Below, one piece after another: positions 33,034 through 45,471 of a stretch of 64,000 nt of DNA. The notes under the pieces are model-generated. The model had not been told where the DNA came from, ran no database searches, and was given only the letters and a program-made list of their open reading frames with translations. The number at the start of each line of letters is the position of its first letter. Position 1 is the stretch's first letter. Position numbers and translations under genes: made by a program. Source of the stretch: Tubulanus polymorphus (taxonomy: Eukaryota; Nemertea; Palaeonemertea; Tubulaniformes; Tubulanidae); NCBI RefSeq assembly GCF_964204645.1, contig NC_134026.1, forward strand, positions 7,316,001-7,380,000, written 5' to 3'.

Positions 33034-33627
33034 CTATGTTTTCGGGGCCCCGAAAGCGTCTGGCATGCGTTCGATAGAATACCGATGCTGCTGTAAGAAC
33101 ATGATCGGAACTCCCGGTATTTTACGGATCCTTCGACGTAGATCTTTATCGCACGTACCGACGATGTAACACTTGTGTTGTGTGACTCTCTGCACGAGGC
33201 AGTCATCGGCGTATGTTCCTTTGTGCATACACGGCAACCGTACGAACCGCGGGTCTTTAGCGATGCGCAGAGCGACGCGGTATTTCGCGCCGAGTTTCTC
33301 CAATTCGGCCATGACGCAGTCGGTGATGTACGGAACGCACCGCGCGTATAAACAATCCATCATCGATTGAACGATATCCAGTTTATTTTTGATCGAGAAG
33401 TTAATGAAGTTCGTATCGATGAGGATGTGATAAGGAGGTCCTAGTTGAGTGTTGTACTGGAAAAACATTGCCGACGACGATTGCGGTAGTTCGCGGATTT
33501 TTAACGTTCGCGGATCGACTTTTTTCGCTCTTTTAAACTCGCGATGTTCCTGTTTAATCCTGGAATCTTTCAGATTTATCAGTCTCTTCCTGGCGGCGAA
33601 TTTCTTCGCTTGCCTCTGCTTTCCCAT
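33034..33627 (-). CDS. FCF1: rRNA-processing PIN-domain endonuclease FCF1/UTP24
   Basis: A single exon of 197 residues, the family's usual length. FCF1 is the small-subunit processome nuclease that cuts pre-rRNA at the 18S 5' side in the nucleolus (family knowledge). The basic N-terminus [16 protein letters not shown] is typical. [20 protein letters not shown] and [13 protein letters not shown] are near-identical to the vertebrate protein. Acidic active-site residues of the PIN fold are present: D71, E108, D141/D142 and D160. The protein ends in the usual [13 protein letters not shown]. Intronless here. Only about 470 bp separates its 3' end from that of MPG. Confidence 0.97.
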   Translation of the reverse strand: MGKQRQAKKFAARKRLINLKDSRIKQEHREFKRAKKVDPRTLKIRELPQSSSAMFFQYNTQLGPPYHILIDTNFINFSIKNKLDIVQSMMDCLYARCVPYITDCVMAELEKLGAKYRVALRIAKDPRFVRLPCMHKGTYADDCLVQRVTQHKCYIVGTCDKDLRRRIRKIPGVPIMFLQQHRYSIERMPDAFGAPKT

Positions 33628-34556
33628 CTCGCTGTTATTGAAGACGGATCTGCAAGAAAAATGATTCAGACACGTTTACACGGTGTGGGATCACCATATG
33701 ATCACTGGGGACTTGTCGAGTTTGAATGTACATATATTTTCATTCGATCACCTCACCGTAAAAATATACTCACAGATTTGATGAACGAGATCTATTTTAT
33801 AACACTGGGGATTTAGGATGATGCGATGTCTGATGATTTTGATCCTAAATAACGATTTTGAGTGCCAGGTTTTTTTTAGAATTTCGCATAAGCAATTTTT
33901 ACTTCCGGGTTAGTTATTCAATTGACCACCAGAGCGTCAGCACCAGTCGGCGGTGACAAGAGCTCGATTGCTACAGTTGGCACCGGAGCCATAATAATGT
34001 CCGAGAAATGCTTTAACGGTCCATCTAGAGCTACTCTAAAGAGCAGTGCGATAGAATGTCTTCTTTTATCCGGCACTTAAATGTTTATATCGAAAACATG
34101 GTTTTACTTCCGGGTTTTGTACACTTATTCACCACTTCTGTGTTCCAGCACCAGCGTGTCGAGTTAAGTGCCCGGCACCAGTTGATTATGGACCCATTGG
34201 CAATAATTCCACATTCCAGCAAACCTATCACGAAGACCTTGAATTTTAACCAGCTTTAAGGGCTTAATGAATTAAGAACTCAAGAAATTGAATGAATTGA
34301 TAAAATTTATTTTCTATAAAGTGTCCCTTACATTCTTAATTTATTCACAATTGTTTTATAAATACAAATACTATTGTACAATGTATTCTGTACCTTCAAA
34401 CTGACTATGATTGAAAAATATTTACAAAAACATTCAAACGCGTTAGCGCAAAGATATTCAGAGTAGATTCAGCATTCGCTTTATACAAAAATCATTTCTG
34501 GAACACTTCAATATTTCTTTAAAAATCAGTTTCAGGTTTAGTTTCTACCAATCTCG
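33628..34556. other. Intergenic between FCF1 and the SPNS 3' end
   Basis: Two loosely similar stretches (TTTTACTTCCGGGTT followed by AGCACCAG) at about 33898 and 34104 suggest an old local duplication. Poly(A)-signal-like AATAAA words on the minus strand at about 34305-34345 may serve SPNS. No gene seen. Confidence 0.4.
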
Positions 34557-34720
34557 TTACAAAATAAACCCGCGTTGATTTCTATCTTCTTCGATTGTTG
34601 TGTCGTCGCTAGGGCATCGAATAGAAGCAGCTGCGGCAGCTGAGATCACAGGAGGTAACGAGTCCTCATCATCAAACCTCAAACCTAGCAGATTGTCCGA
34701 CAGCAACAAGTCAGGTCGTC
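34557..34720 (-). CDS. SPNS last exon, form b
   Basis: Acceptor TTTTACAG|GACG, phase 1, matching the donor at 38808. It encodes 53 residues including [12 protein letters not shown], an acidic run, a short alanine run and the end NQRGFIL. It is leucine-pair rich. Confidence 0.7.
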
Positions 34721-37700
34721 CTGTAAAACAATCACACATAGAATAATTAATGCTCTGGATTCTAACAACCCAATTCCTCCCGTTGTTGGTTTAATAAAAT
34801 TTGTTTATATTCAATATTTTAACTATAGTGCCAAATTTGAAGCCATGGAACTGGCTCTATTGAGCTTTGAGTTCTGTCGTAATAGGAAAATTTAACAAAC
34901 CTAAATTTGAGGCTCAGTTACGACTTAAAGTCCACTTGAATAAGGATTGGCCATACAGGTAAGTAATTGTCAGATTGGTTACAGTAAGTTAGTTACATAA
35001 TCGTTGGTGGTAAGCTTTTTATAATCGGATGGGCTTATACCAAATGTGCTTTGCGAAAATATCTGATCGTCAAACTAAACCCCAGACGGGCAAAAATGAG
35101 CTTATACCGGTATAACAAAGCGTTGACTACGCAACCGATATGCTTTGTTAGATAGGCCAGTTTGAATGGGATATTGGCAAGAATAATGAGGGAAGCAAGG
35201 ATTCAGTGATAATCAATCCACCAGGATCGTTCGTGGCACTGGGTTACTGCTTCAATTTCCGCCTACATCTGAATTAATCTCGACTCTATTTTTCTCATAG
35301 ATCAATTTTCGGCAAAATCTGTACTAAGTGATAAAGGCGATCTTATATCTATTCGATGACTTGTTTGATAATTCCGTATTTGGAAGCATGAAAATCAAGT
35401 TCGAATTTCATTGACTCGATTATCAGTAAGAATGACCCAGTGTTTTGTTGCACCATCTGTTTGTGCCAGTATCCCATTGTTCCAGATACATGTATCAGGG
35501 TTCGATCTAAGCACTTGTTCGATTCCCCGGGACAAGTATATTCTCATCAGGGCAAGTGGGTTATCATTATCACTTGTTCCCCGGGCTAGTACAATTTTCT
35601 GTCACAAAGATTTTTTCCCACTCGACACCTCAGATGATATTGCCACCAATCAAACTGCCTGTGTAGGGCAAGTAGCTTTTGGAGGGGGCAAGCGAAATTT
35701 CAGATATGCTTGCCCCCGGGCAAGTGGCTTTCATCCCTTAGATCGGACCCTGTGTATGTCTTACAGTAGAAAGAAGTTTTCACACTAAAATAACTGGGAC
35801 CAAAAACAAAAGGACGATGAAATATACAATGCCCCCAGTGATTTATGAAACTTTTTACGCGAGGTTTTGTGGAGGTTTTAAAAAAAGTTATACATCAATA
35901 GAGCTGTTGTACAGGATGAGACAGGGCGTCATAGTTCGTTTGCCCGTCAATGCTGGGGACTTGCCATACATAATAACAAAAGACTGTGTTTCATAGATGT
36001 GGAAGTAAAATAGTCCTTGGAAACGGTGTCAGTTATAACCATGGTTTCTCATTGTTACTAAGGTGGTTATTACCCAGGGTCCAGTTCCACAATTTAACTC
36101 TTTAAGTTAACTCATTGAAAATGAGCTAACTTTAACTCAGAGTTAACGCTAACTTACAACTGTGGAACTGGGCCCAGATTTAGGAGTGACCACTAGGGAT
36201 AACTTTGATACCGGACCCAGGGGATTTACAAAGAAATTTCAAGGGTCCGTCATGTAAAACGCGATTGCCAACCAATAGAAGTGTTGTAAATCACTAATTG
36301 TGTTCAACCACGGATATGGAGTAGCCACATATGGAATATGCGCATGACTTGCAAGACCTCAGACGCAAGCGGAATGACGAGAACTTACCAGGTTTTTAGC
36401 GATGGTTAGTGTTTAAACTACCGGTGATATATCACTGAGAGGAGGTGGATTTGTCACATAGGTCGTATCAGGAGCAGGTGCGTTTAGATAACTATACTGA
36501 TCATTGGATTCTATAGCACCAGATGTAGCAGCAGCAGCAGCAATTGTAAGAGACACCACACAAAAACATCACATAAAGATAAAGAAATACACGCACAGTG
36601 TTAGAAACATAAAATACAGCGTCAAGTTCCTCAATCATGAGTCTAATTGACTCAAAAACTGTGGAACTCGATCTTGTAAACATTGCCTAAACTCAGACAA
36701 CAAATTAAGCCTATTTCTCTAAATGAACAGTTGTCTGAATTAAAATTTGTAAACTCGAGTTCAAACAATGTTTACAGCATCAATGAGTTATATTTTACCC
36801 AGCAAGTTAGTTCTACAGTTAAATCTAAATGAAACGAACATAGCAGAATAAGCTTCCAAATTTGAAAGTCCTTATCAAAACAATTACGAATGCTTGTTGA
36901 ATTCATTGCTAAATTATCAGAAAAATATCATCATTTTAAGATTGCGTCGTCAAAAATTGATTTTAATCAAAATCATGACATTTAAAACTGATCGTGCAAA
37001 CGGAGCTACGTGAGAACAGACAGAGATTAAACTCTTAACTCTGAGAGGAATTTATTACATGCGCTGCATATCAGAAACAGAGCGGGATTAATTTTACTCA
37101 TCAGAGAGTAAAGCAATGCTTAAAAAGAGCAGGATTACGTAATTTTACTCATCTGAGTGAAGCAATGCTTAGTAAAAAAGCGAATTGTTTCGTAATACCT
37201 GATTACATAGGAGTAATACCCGAGTAATGCTGTGAATCTGGGTTAAATAAAAACGGTAATAGATCAGAAATTATATTCAGTCAGGAGTCAATTGTACAGT
37301 TGTGGATTTAATGCTGCTGACTCTTTTCGGTCATTTCGCGTAAATCAAGGGTAGAGCGTCTTTTAGAATACGACTTAAAGACTCTCCTAAACTCAAATAA
37401 TCACTGGAAACTCCAGAGTGTCAAATTTGAATGTCACTCTCAGATCAAAAGATCAGACTTGAGCGGAGTCTGCTGTACCATCCATCTCAGATATCGCTCT
37501 CAAGTCAAAAGATCCTACTAAAGTGGAGTCTACGGTACCATCCAACTCAGATATCTGACTTGAGCTGAGTCAACTCTTATCATCCAACTCAGATATCACT
37601 CTCAAGTCATAAGATTCGATTTGAGCAATCTGACTTGAGCTGAGTCAACTCCTATCATCCAACTCAGATATCACTCTCAAGTCATAAGATTCGATTTGAG

Positions 37701-40700
37701 TAGAGTCTGCTGTACCATCCATCTCGGATATCACTCTCAAGTCAAAAGATCTGACTTGAGCTGAGTCAACTGGTAGAACCGACAACTGTCAAAATGAGTC
37801 CTCATCAAATCATTTCGAGGTATAGAAAATTATCTAGAAGTTTTATGAATGATTGTTTATGACTGAAGAAGGAATTTGTGCAAGACTACGTAGGTCTACT
37901 GGTTTATATCTGTGTTAAATGAAGCACGTTGAAAACTATTTCAATCAAATCGCTACTACTACAGCTTGATTCTCACCAAATTAGAAAAAAAATTGAAATT
38001 CTAGATGTCTCAATCATTGGGTTACGGTTTAATCTGAGCTGAATGAAATTATGAAGGGAGAAACAAGAGTTATGGAATGATTTTTATACCGCTATTTTCC
38101 GTGTGATGATGACTTTCTTCAAGCGCTACTTGTTCAACTAATAAAGACTCTTTGCGCGTCTTTATTTCCACTTTCAAAAAAGAAGAAAATTCGCTTTAAT
38201 TCCCATGAATATAATTTTTTTCGTCTTTTCAATGAAATGTTGTATTTGCGTAAAATTGAAACTGCAAGAATCTTAATCTCTGTCTGTTTAAAAATTACCG
38301 GGTGAGATCTAAATTCCAAACGATTATCAAACTGAAACCTCATTAGCCTACTAAAACCTGGACCCAATTGCTCGAAATGTGCTTTGACCAATATAACAAT
38401 GCAGTTTCAATCATCACTTGGTCAGTTATCGACTGGTTAACTTGAACCGACTTTTTAATAACTGACATCATGGCATGAAGTTAGTCGAATGTTAGTTAAG
38501 AGTTAACCGGTAGATAGTTGATTTAGTGACGAACAAAAAGTTCATCGTCACTATGGTATTCATCTGCTGGATATCTTTAACCAACTTTTCAACAATGATA
38601 TCAATAATAGAATTCTTGCATTTTTCATTTTAGTCGAGTTTGTTATAACAAGGTTTGGCGGTAACGTACAGTTCAACAATCAAGCGAATCTCGAAATCTC
38701 CGGTACCCAGTGAGGTCTATACAACTCAAACCCCGATACCCTCATACATCCCTCATCCACATTCTATAAACTAATGTTAGTGTCGAGTGTTTAAACTGTT
38801 TTTTTTACCTCGAACAATTTGTTCCGCTCTCTTTTTGTCTTTCTCTATGAATAACGCTGTAAACAGGAACGCAGCGCCCCCTAGCACCGTCACAAACGCT
38901 GTCATGTATAGCGAGTTCTGTAGACTGATGAATTCGGTGACCGTGTCAGGTTTAGGTCCACTTACGGCATCTGATACCTGCCAAAAATTCATAAAGTTTT
39001 TATGAATTTTTGCTACGACACAATCACGGCATGCACTTAACTGAGCAAACAGTCGTAGGGTAGTTTAACTGAGACATAGAGGATATACTCACAGCTCCGA
39101 CCAGGTATGGGCTGCCAGCATCACCGAAAAGATGTGACATCAGTATTTGAAAAGCTTCAGCAGTTGAACGTCGTGTAGGTATAACAGTATACTGTAATAT
39201 AGAGACATATAGTAGAGAGAGGGAGAATACAGAGAGGAGACTGAGGACGGTGAGAGAGGAGCAGGCGCGGATCTAGGGGGTCTTATAGGTCTTCTGGAAG
39301 ACCCTCAAAATTTTAAAGTGCCATCAAACCATTATGCTCGCAAATCAATTTCATGACCCAAAATGCAGGAAATGGCTTCAAATCACAACTGGAATCTCAA
39401 AATTTTCTGGTGGGGCCTCAGACCTACTGGAAGGGCTTTGCACTGAAGAAGTGTTAGCCTCATGCGCTGCACTCGGTGTGTTATCAGTGCCCTTTCTTTA
39501 GGTATGCCCCTAGAATTCTGAGAAGACCCTCAGATTTACCCCTAGATCCACCCCTGAGGAGAGGGAAGGAGGGCAGGGAGGGGCTGGAGAGAGGGGAGTC
39601 AGTACAACACTATACTGTATTCAACAAACCCAGAGAGACGAACAGTACATAGAGCTAGAGTAGTGGAGGGGTGGGAGGGAGAGTGAATGAGCATCCTACC
39701 TCAGCAGGGATTCGAACCTGATGGCATTAATGCCATTATTAGCCAATCAGAAATCCTGTTCTATATTTTAGCCCAGGTTTTTCCATTTATAGTTTCTCCG
39801 TGAAATTTTTCTCAGTGATTATACAACGAGGAATCTGATTGGTGCCGATGCCATCCGGTTTGTATCCCTGCTGGGGAGGATGATGAATGGCAGAGAGAAG
39901 TTTAGGAGAGGTAAGGAGGGTATATGAAGTCTTACCAGTAATATATCTGCTACTATCGACCAATTTAAACATAATAAAGTTTCACCAAAGAAAATAAGCA
40001 CCTGAAAATAAACTGAAATCTGATTCAAACAATTCAAAGCGTAACAGAGATCGATCGTAACAAAGATATACGTACCCAGGTAACGGGGGTATTATAACGC
40101 GATAGAGCTAGAGCTAAATATAGAAACGGCGCACAGGATAACATTCCGAACGCACAAACTAACGGATCAGCTCGCGGATTCTTCTTCTTATACCAGTTAG
40201 CGATCTGTGAACCGCTACAAACTCCTATCAGACCAGCCGCACACGTGATTATACCAAATATCCAACTGACACTGTCAACACAATAAACACTGAACTAGTG
40301 AGAAATCATGTCAAAATATCCGAATTCAATAAATCTCTCAGCAACAACATCAGGTTTGAATCTCTTCTCTACTAAGGGTAGGGGTCTGTACTAGCCGCAA
40401 TAGTGCTTTCGCCCGGAGCAACTGCTCACACAGGTGCGAAATGGGCCCTACCAAAAATGTCAGACCAAATGAGGGATCCAGCGCAAGCATTTAGGGCTGT
40501 ACTTAATGATTGCATTTAGTACATTCAACTGGCTCCGGAAATTGCCCACTTCGCTTTGTTTGAGTACTGTTTAGTATCGAGTGGATTGTGTGTGAGCACG
40601 ACATGGACCAAATTCGGCTTGAGCCTGATCCGTGCGATTGTGGCTACTGAGTCTCATGCTGTCATCAGGTTCAAATCCATGTCAGTGTGGAATTAAATGA

Positions 40701-43503
40701 ATGCTCCCTTTTGTTTGCAATATTGTAGGCTTACTATGCCATCAAGTTTGAATCCTAGCTGTGGGAGGATATATCTAATAAGGTAGGTGTTTGTATTCTG
40801 ATAGCTTTCAACGCCATTAGGTTCAAATCCATGTTCGGAGTAGTCGGGATGTTTCAGAAGTTTTCAAATTCATGAATTCATTTAGTTTTACATTAACACT
40901 AACTCTATGTATAAGACTTGGTATATTATGTTTAACTGATGCGTGTGAACAACACTTACGAATCAATGGTTTCGTTGTAACCTTGCACATTGATGGAGAG
41001 CAACATGAATTTAGGCGCCCACCACGCCAGAGCTCCTGTTACAAACGCTACTGATGTGAATCCTAATGATGAACACACAAAACTTTTACTGAAATTAAAT
41101 GATAAGCATTTAAACTACGGTAATCCAAAAATTGTCTTAAATATCATGAGACTGGTCTTAAAGTTGTCAAATTGTTTACAGACACATAACTAGCTTAAAA
41201 CTGGTCCTAAGTTATTAGATTGGTTTAAGCAACAAAATACAATAGGCTCGAACTCGTCTTGAATCTGAGAGAAGTATAATTTTCAATTTACTTGAAGCAC
41301 AAAGATCTCAGATCGGCAATGAAACCAGTGTGACCTAAATGTGAACCTCCCTCCGATTCACCGCGCTCCGGTTCTCGGACAACCACAACTATCAATATCA
41401 CAGCTATCAGTCCTAATCCTGGGGTAACCTATAATCAAAAAGAATCCATATATACCATAGTAATAAGTCTGAACCATTCTCATGTGGTTAAGTCATCACA
41501 TTACTGAAGTCATTTCTATTTTTGAGTCTCAATTGTTGAGTTTCAATTCGATGACTCGAAGTATAAGCAATAAACATCTTACCCTTAATGCCCATTGCCA
41601 TTCACCCATCAGTTCAGCAACTTGAGAACCAGCTATATAACCCAAACCACTGAAAAATACACAATTCATCAACGCAAAAGAATTTGAGAAGAACATCACA
41701 AAGACAAATTGAATTGACTACTGACTAGTGACTAATAACTATACTGACCTGCCGAATGGAATAGCGATGTAAAATATGGCTAACATTTTTGATCTCATGC
41801 TTTTGGAATATAAATCAGCTATAATCGTTGGAGCGATCGTTGAATAACTGGCTTCACCAACACCTACCATTCCTCGCAGTAACATAAACGCCCAGTAATA
41901 CTAGAGATTAATAAATAATCATTAAAACCGGATGAACTTGCCGAGACAATACTAGGTCATTACAGGGTCAGGGGGAGAGGCCAGCTGATTCTATATCTGA
42001 ACCTACTGAGCACAACTCAGGTTGAGTATCTCTAGAGGGAAAGGCCAGAGAAGAAACTCTGTTCCCACAAAGATTCTGATGAGCCCAGATTGAGAAGACA
42101 CTCTAACAGATGGTCTCATAAAATTCTGGATCCAGTTACGCAGTAGCACTTAAGTCTATCTCAGTTCTTTAACCAAACTAACAATTCATTTGAAACCAGT
42201 TTTATGAGTAAAGATATGTTTTGGACTTAAGCCGGTACTGTGTATCCAAGCCCTGATCATAAAGATAAATGACGTATTTGAAGAATACTTACATCTTCAG
42301 GAATGAAAGAACCAGCAAGTGTAACGGCACTCCAGAAAAATATTCCGACTCCCATCAACAATTTACGATTATAACGATCTCCGAGGTAACCAAATATCGG
42401 TGATAATATCATATAACTACATATAAATACTGTCTGTAGTAAACCTGCTAAAGCGTTGTCCACATCGTAGTAATAACTTTGAACCTTTGGTATTACACCT
42501 AAAATTGCAAACACAATACATGTACATTACGCTTAAAAAGTAGACTCCAGCAGCAGACTCCATGGCTTGAATCTTTATACTATAGGCCTATCAGTTCTAA
42601 AACCACCAATCGAACAACAGACCAAACCTATTCTTTTGGGACCAGTTGCTTTAAGTTAGTTAAAGATAACCGGCGGATAACTAACATAGTAATAATAAAC
42701 TCTCAATTGTTACTATGGAAATGATGGTTAACTCTAACCAACTTTTGAACAACTGCAGTTTCTGAACATTAATCGCATCTGTGATACCGGGCCCTACAGG
42801 GTCCTATGAGCTGCTATAAGTCAGTTCAGAGGAAATGAACAGACTATACTTATATACTGTTTTCTGGTCCACTTTTTTATCAATAGCCTCCGATGGCCAC
42901 AATGGTCGGAAGTCAATAGTGGATCCAACCGAGGATCCAGTTTCACCAAAACAATGCATTCAGAGTATATGACTTCTGATCGTAGTTCCAACAGACAGGG
43001 ACTGTAGTAGACTAACTTCTGCTACAGAGTCGAATAATCGATAACAACACAACAGAATCACATATTACAAAATTCATCCTTGAAAAATAGTTGTTTATTT
43101 CTGCTGTGGGTTTATATGCCCTTCTGTATATGCATCGATTACTTCAAACATTATACACCCGATGAGACCTAAGTGACTCGGGCGAAATCAATCGTGCCGT
43201 AACCTACTATTTAAAATGATGGACTTTTGACTGATTGAAAGAGAGAATGTGGTTTTTATTACCTGCGATTGTGAACCTGTCCATATAATTCAATAAATTA
43301 ATATAGAATAAAACGAGAACGGTCGATAAATCCCTGGTCGTAAATAATCTATTATCTTCATTATCCCTCTCATTATTCTCATCATTATCCGCTGAGATCT
43401 CGTCGACTTCTTGATGGTCACTGATCGGTAAAATCGATCGTCTATCGGAAACGGCAACCCTCGGGTCGTCAACGAGGGACGGCTCCGACGCTGGCTGCAT
43501 CAT
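34557..43503 (-). CDS. SPNS1: Spinster-family MFS transporter (SPNS1-like), 11 coding exons
   Basis: Exons: 43503-43263, 42498-42293, 41900-41749, 41649-41583, 41428-41292, 41088-40960, 40271-40076, 40001-39936, 39191-39093, 38977-38809, then either 34720-34557 (541 aa) or 36510-36413 (519 aa). All phases agree. SPNS proteins are 12-helix major-facilitator exporters; SPNS1 moves lysophospholipids out of lysosomes and SPNS2 exports sphingosine-1-phosphate (family knowledge). Signatures in order: [12 protein letters not shown] (TM1), [104 protein letters not shown] and [12 protein letters not shown]. The 80-residue hydrophilic N-terminus is acidic. Several introns carry transposon relics. SPNS1 rather than SPNS2/3 is a judgement from overall likeness. 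Confidence 0.93.
34985..35095. repeat. TIR element (TAGTTACCTAATCG family), copy 2
   Basis: GTTAGTTACATAATCG, then GGTGGTAAGCTTTTTATAAT and GATCGTCAAACTAAAC. The right TIR has decayed. It lies in the last SPNS intron. Confidence 0.65.
35496..35752. mobile_element. Non-autonomous DNA transposon, CAGGGTTCGATCTAAG termini
   Basis: CAGGGTTCGATCTAAG is mirrored by CTTAGATCGGACCCTG (15/16), and TGTAT lies directly outside both ends. Inside, CTTGTTCCCCGGG/CCCCGGGCAAGT-like words repeat in both orientations. About 257 bp, no protein. Confidence 0.75.
36075..36180. repeat. Palindromic ACTGTGGAACTGG element
   Basis: GGGTCCAGTTCCACAA at the left and ACTGTGGAACTGGGCCC at the right are inverted, with GAGTTAAC-type words between. 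It is the complete form of the repeat seen in tandem at 3290 and 15130. Confidence 0.6.
36413..36510 (-). CDS. SPNS last exon, form a
   Basis: Acceptor GGTGCTATAG|AATCC, phase 1, matching the same donor at 38808. It encodes [13 protein letters not shown] and ends PLSDISPVV. It contains YSYL, a fit to the YxxphI endosomal/lysosomal sorting pattern. It precedes form b in transcription order. Confidence 0.6.
37420..37775. repeat. Minisatellite, unit about 75 bp with nested duplication
   Basis: Units built of CTCAGATATCACTCTCAAGT, CATAAGATTCGATTTGAG, TAGAGTCTGCTGTACCATCC and TGACTTGAGCTGAGTCAACT recur in varied order. A single related piece sits at about 60460-60540 in ANAPC5. Confidence 0.75.
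39262..39558. mobile_element. hAT-like non-autonomous element
   Basis: CAGGCGCGGATCTAGGGGG at the left and CCCCTAGATCCACCCCTG at the right are inverted, resembling the CAGGGGCGGATCTAG terminus common in hAT elements (known pattern). An exact 8-bp target duplication cannot be confirmed in the GA-rich flanks. Located in a SPNS intron. Confidence 0.7.
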
Positions 43504-44654
43504 GATTGTAACGATCCTAGTTTCTAAGCGACAGATGTCCTTGACATTGTTTTAAAGTATTCTGAAATTGTAGATAAATGTTTGAAAAATTTCGAAAGAT
43601 AAAACTTCTATTTTTACTGCATCGCTTTTAGTCAAAATCAATGTGACAAAATGATTCGCATTAGTTTCAGGGAATGCACTTAAAAATAGAAAGATCTTTT
43701 TTTTTCTTCATTAACTTAAGGCTTAGACTTAAGACGGAGAGATTTATTTGACCCAGTTGAGATACATGTAAATTAGTTGTACAAGGAAGTATGTGTATAG
43801 ATAATAGCATGGTCTCCTCATATCAGTGACAATAATCAGTATCACTATCTGAAGTATCAATAGTGTGTCATCACTGATAGCACCACACTAGGCTTACTAA
43901 CAAACACTAGTCTAGTCTGAATACCAGTCATTGTTACGGGTTCCCTACGTCTGACGCTAACGTATCATATAGAGGTTAACTCCTGTTAATTGCAATGCAA
44001 CAACTGATTTTAGTGTCAAATCAAACCTTTGTACTCAAATAAATTAATTAGTTACCATTTTGACTTAGAAAACGTGAAAAATATTTTTGATAATTTAAAT
44101 CGCGAACTGGATAATTTATTGATTTGATTTGAATTGATTGCCACAATCGGGATTTCCAATACGGACTAAATTAATAAAATTTGAAAATTCAATATGTCTC
44201 TCTAAAATTACTCTAAATGCTATTTTTAGTTGATAAAACGCATAAATTTTGGTCAATTTTACCTTAAGAATTTGAAACAATAATAATATCTGCATTGGCA
44301 TCAATGTCAGCCCAAGTACAAGTCCGAATCCGTAATTTACACTCCCATCATGCAACACGAAAAGCCACCATATTTGTTATGTTGCTTCACTTCAACTATT
44401 TTTGAGGCGACTAGGCAAAAATTTTGAGTTACTACAATCGTCAAAAGCTACTTAGGATTACAAATTTATGCACAAACAATAGTTAACTTCCATCTGATTA
44501 CAGAACAGTCAGTTTGAGGTAAGTTCATGGTGTGGGACGAAAATTAACCTTACATGAGCACTATCGCCCTAGACGTTGTTTGAGGAACAACAGCTAATGT
44601 CTATTTCAACCTGACTTGAGAGCATTCCTGGTGGCCTAGCTCAGTCAGTTTTGG

Positions 44655-45045
44655 TAGTACATACCTGATAGAATTCTTATTAGGAACAGAATGCATTGGC
44701 AGCTGACCTAAAATATCGTTTTTTAATACACTTTAAACTGTATTGAAGGATATTCAGAAAATCTGCATTGAGAGGTGTTCCTGAGAGAAAAGAGACTCCA
44801 TGATTTGAAAGTTTAACAATATGTCTACATGCCTACCAACTAAAGTTTGGTACGTAGGCGTGGAAACATATTGTTAAACTTTCAAATCATGGGAGTCACT
44901 TCTCTTCATTTAACCCCTTTCAGTGAAGACTTTTTGGATATCCTTCAATACAGTTTCATCATTATGGATTAAATAATGATGATTTAGGTCGACTGCCAGT
45001 CCCTTCTGGTCCTATTAAGACCTTTATCAGGTAGGTATGTACTAT
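44655..45045. mobile_element. Foldback element, about 390 bp palindrome
   Basis: The two arms run almost the full length. The outer pair is TAGTACATACCTGAT / ATCAGGTAGGTATGTACTA. The middle pair AAACTGTATTGAAGGATAT (44735-44753) is perfectly inverted at 44938-44956. The inner pair GATTTGAAAGTTTAACAATATGT is inverted around a short loop at about 44840. Directly to the left, GGCCTAGCTCAGTCAGTTTTG resembles a tRNA A-box. Confidence 0.85.
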
Positions 45046-45244
45046 CATTAGATTAACAGTAACACTAATATAATATTTTAGGCCTACCACGTCTAGATAG
45101 GCCTCATGAGTTATTTTTTCAATATCAACTTGTTGTTCGGGCCTTTGTTGTTACACTAGACCCCACAACGGTTCTGCAAAAATTTTTAATTATTCATTGG
45201 CCCAGGGCCTAATTTATTTCTTTATTTTACATTAGGCCAGTGCG

Positions 45245-45471
45245 ATTCAAGAATAGGGGACTATAGCAATATATATGTAGTGATAGTAATCAATTGAGTA
45301 ATAATATTAGTAATTGATAATGATGATATATAATGATAGTAATGTATATAGTAATTAATGATGATTAGGGAACTAAACCTAACCCTAACCCTAATCCTAA
45401 CCACTAGACAGTCCCCTATTCTTGAATCTTACCCAAGCGGATTCCTAACCACTAGTCCCCTATTCTTGAAT
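45245..45471. repeat. Inverted/direct repeat cluster with telomere-like hexamers
   Basis: ATTCAAGAATAGGGGACT (45245-45262) is perfectly inverted at 45410-45427, and that arm is duplicated at about 45454-45471. Between them lie three CCCTAA-type hexamers (CTAACCCTAACCCTAATC). Confidence 0.7.

Noticed and set aside
35411-35788. 125-codon plus-strand frame
   Set aside because: Lies across the 35496-35752 TIR element and has no likeness to known proteins.
44116-44358. 80-codon frame with hydrophobic stretch
   Set aside because: AT-rich chance frame without splice signals or neighbours that fit.
44631-44660. tRNA gene suggested by GGCCTAGCTCAGTCAG
   Set aside because: Only an A-box-like start. 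No paired acceptor stem or B-box follows; the sequence runs into the foldback element.
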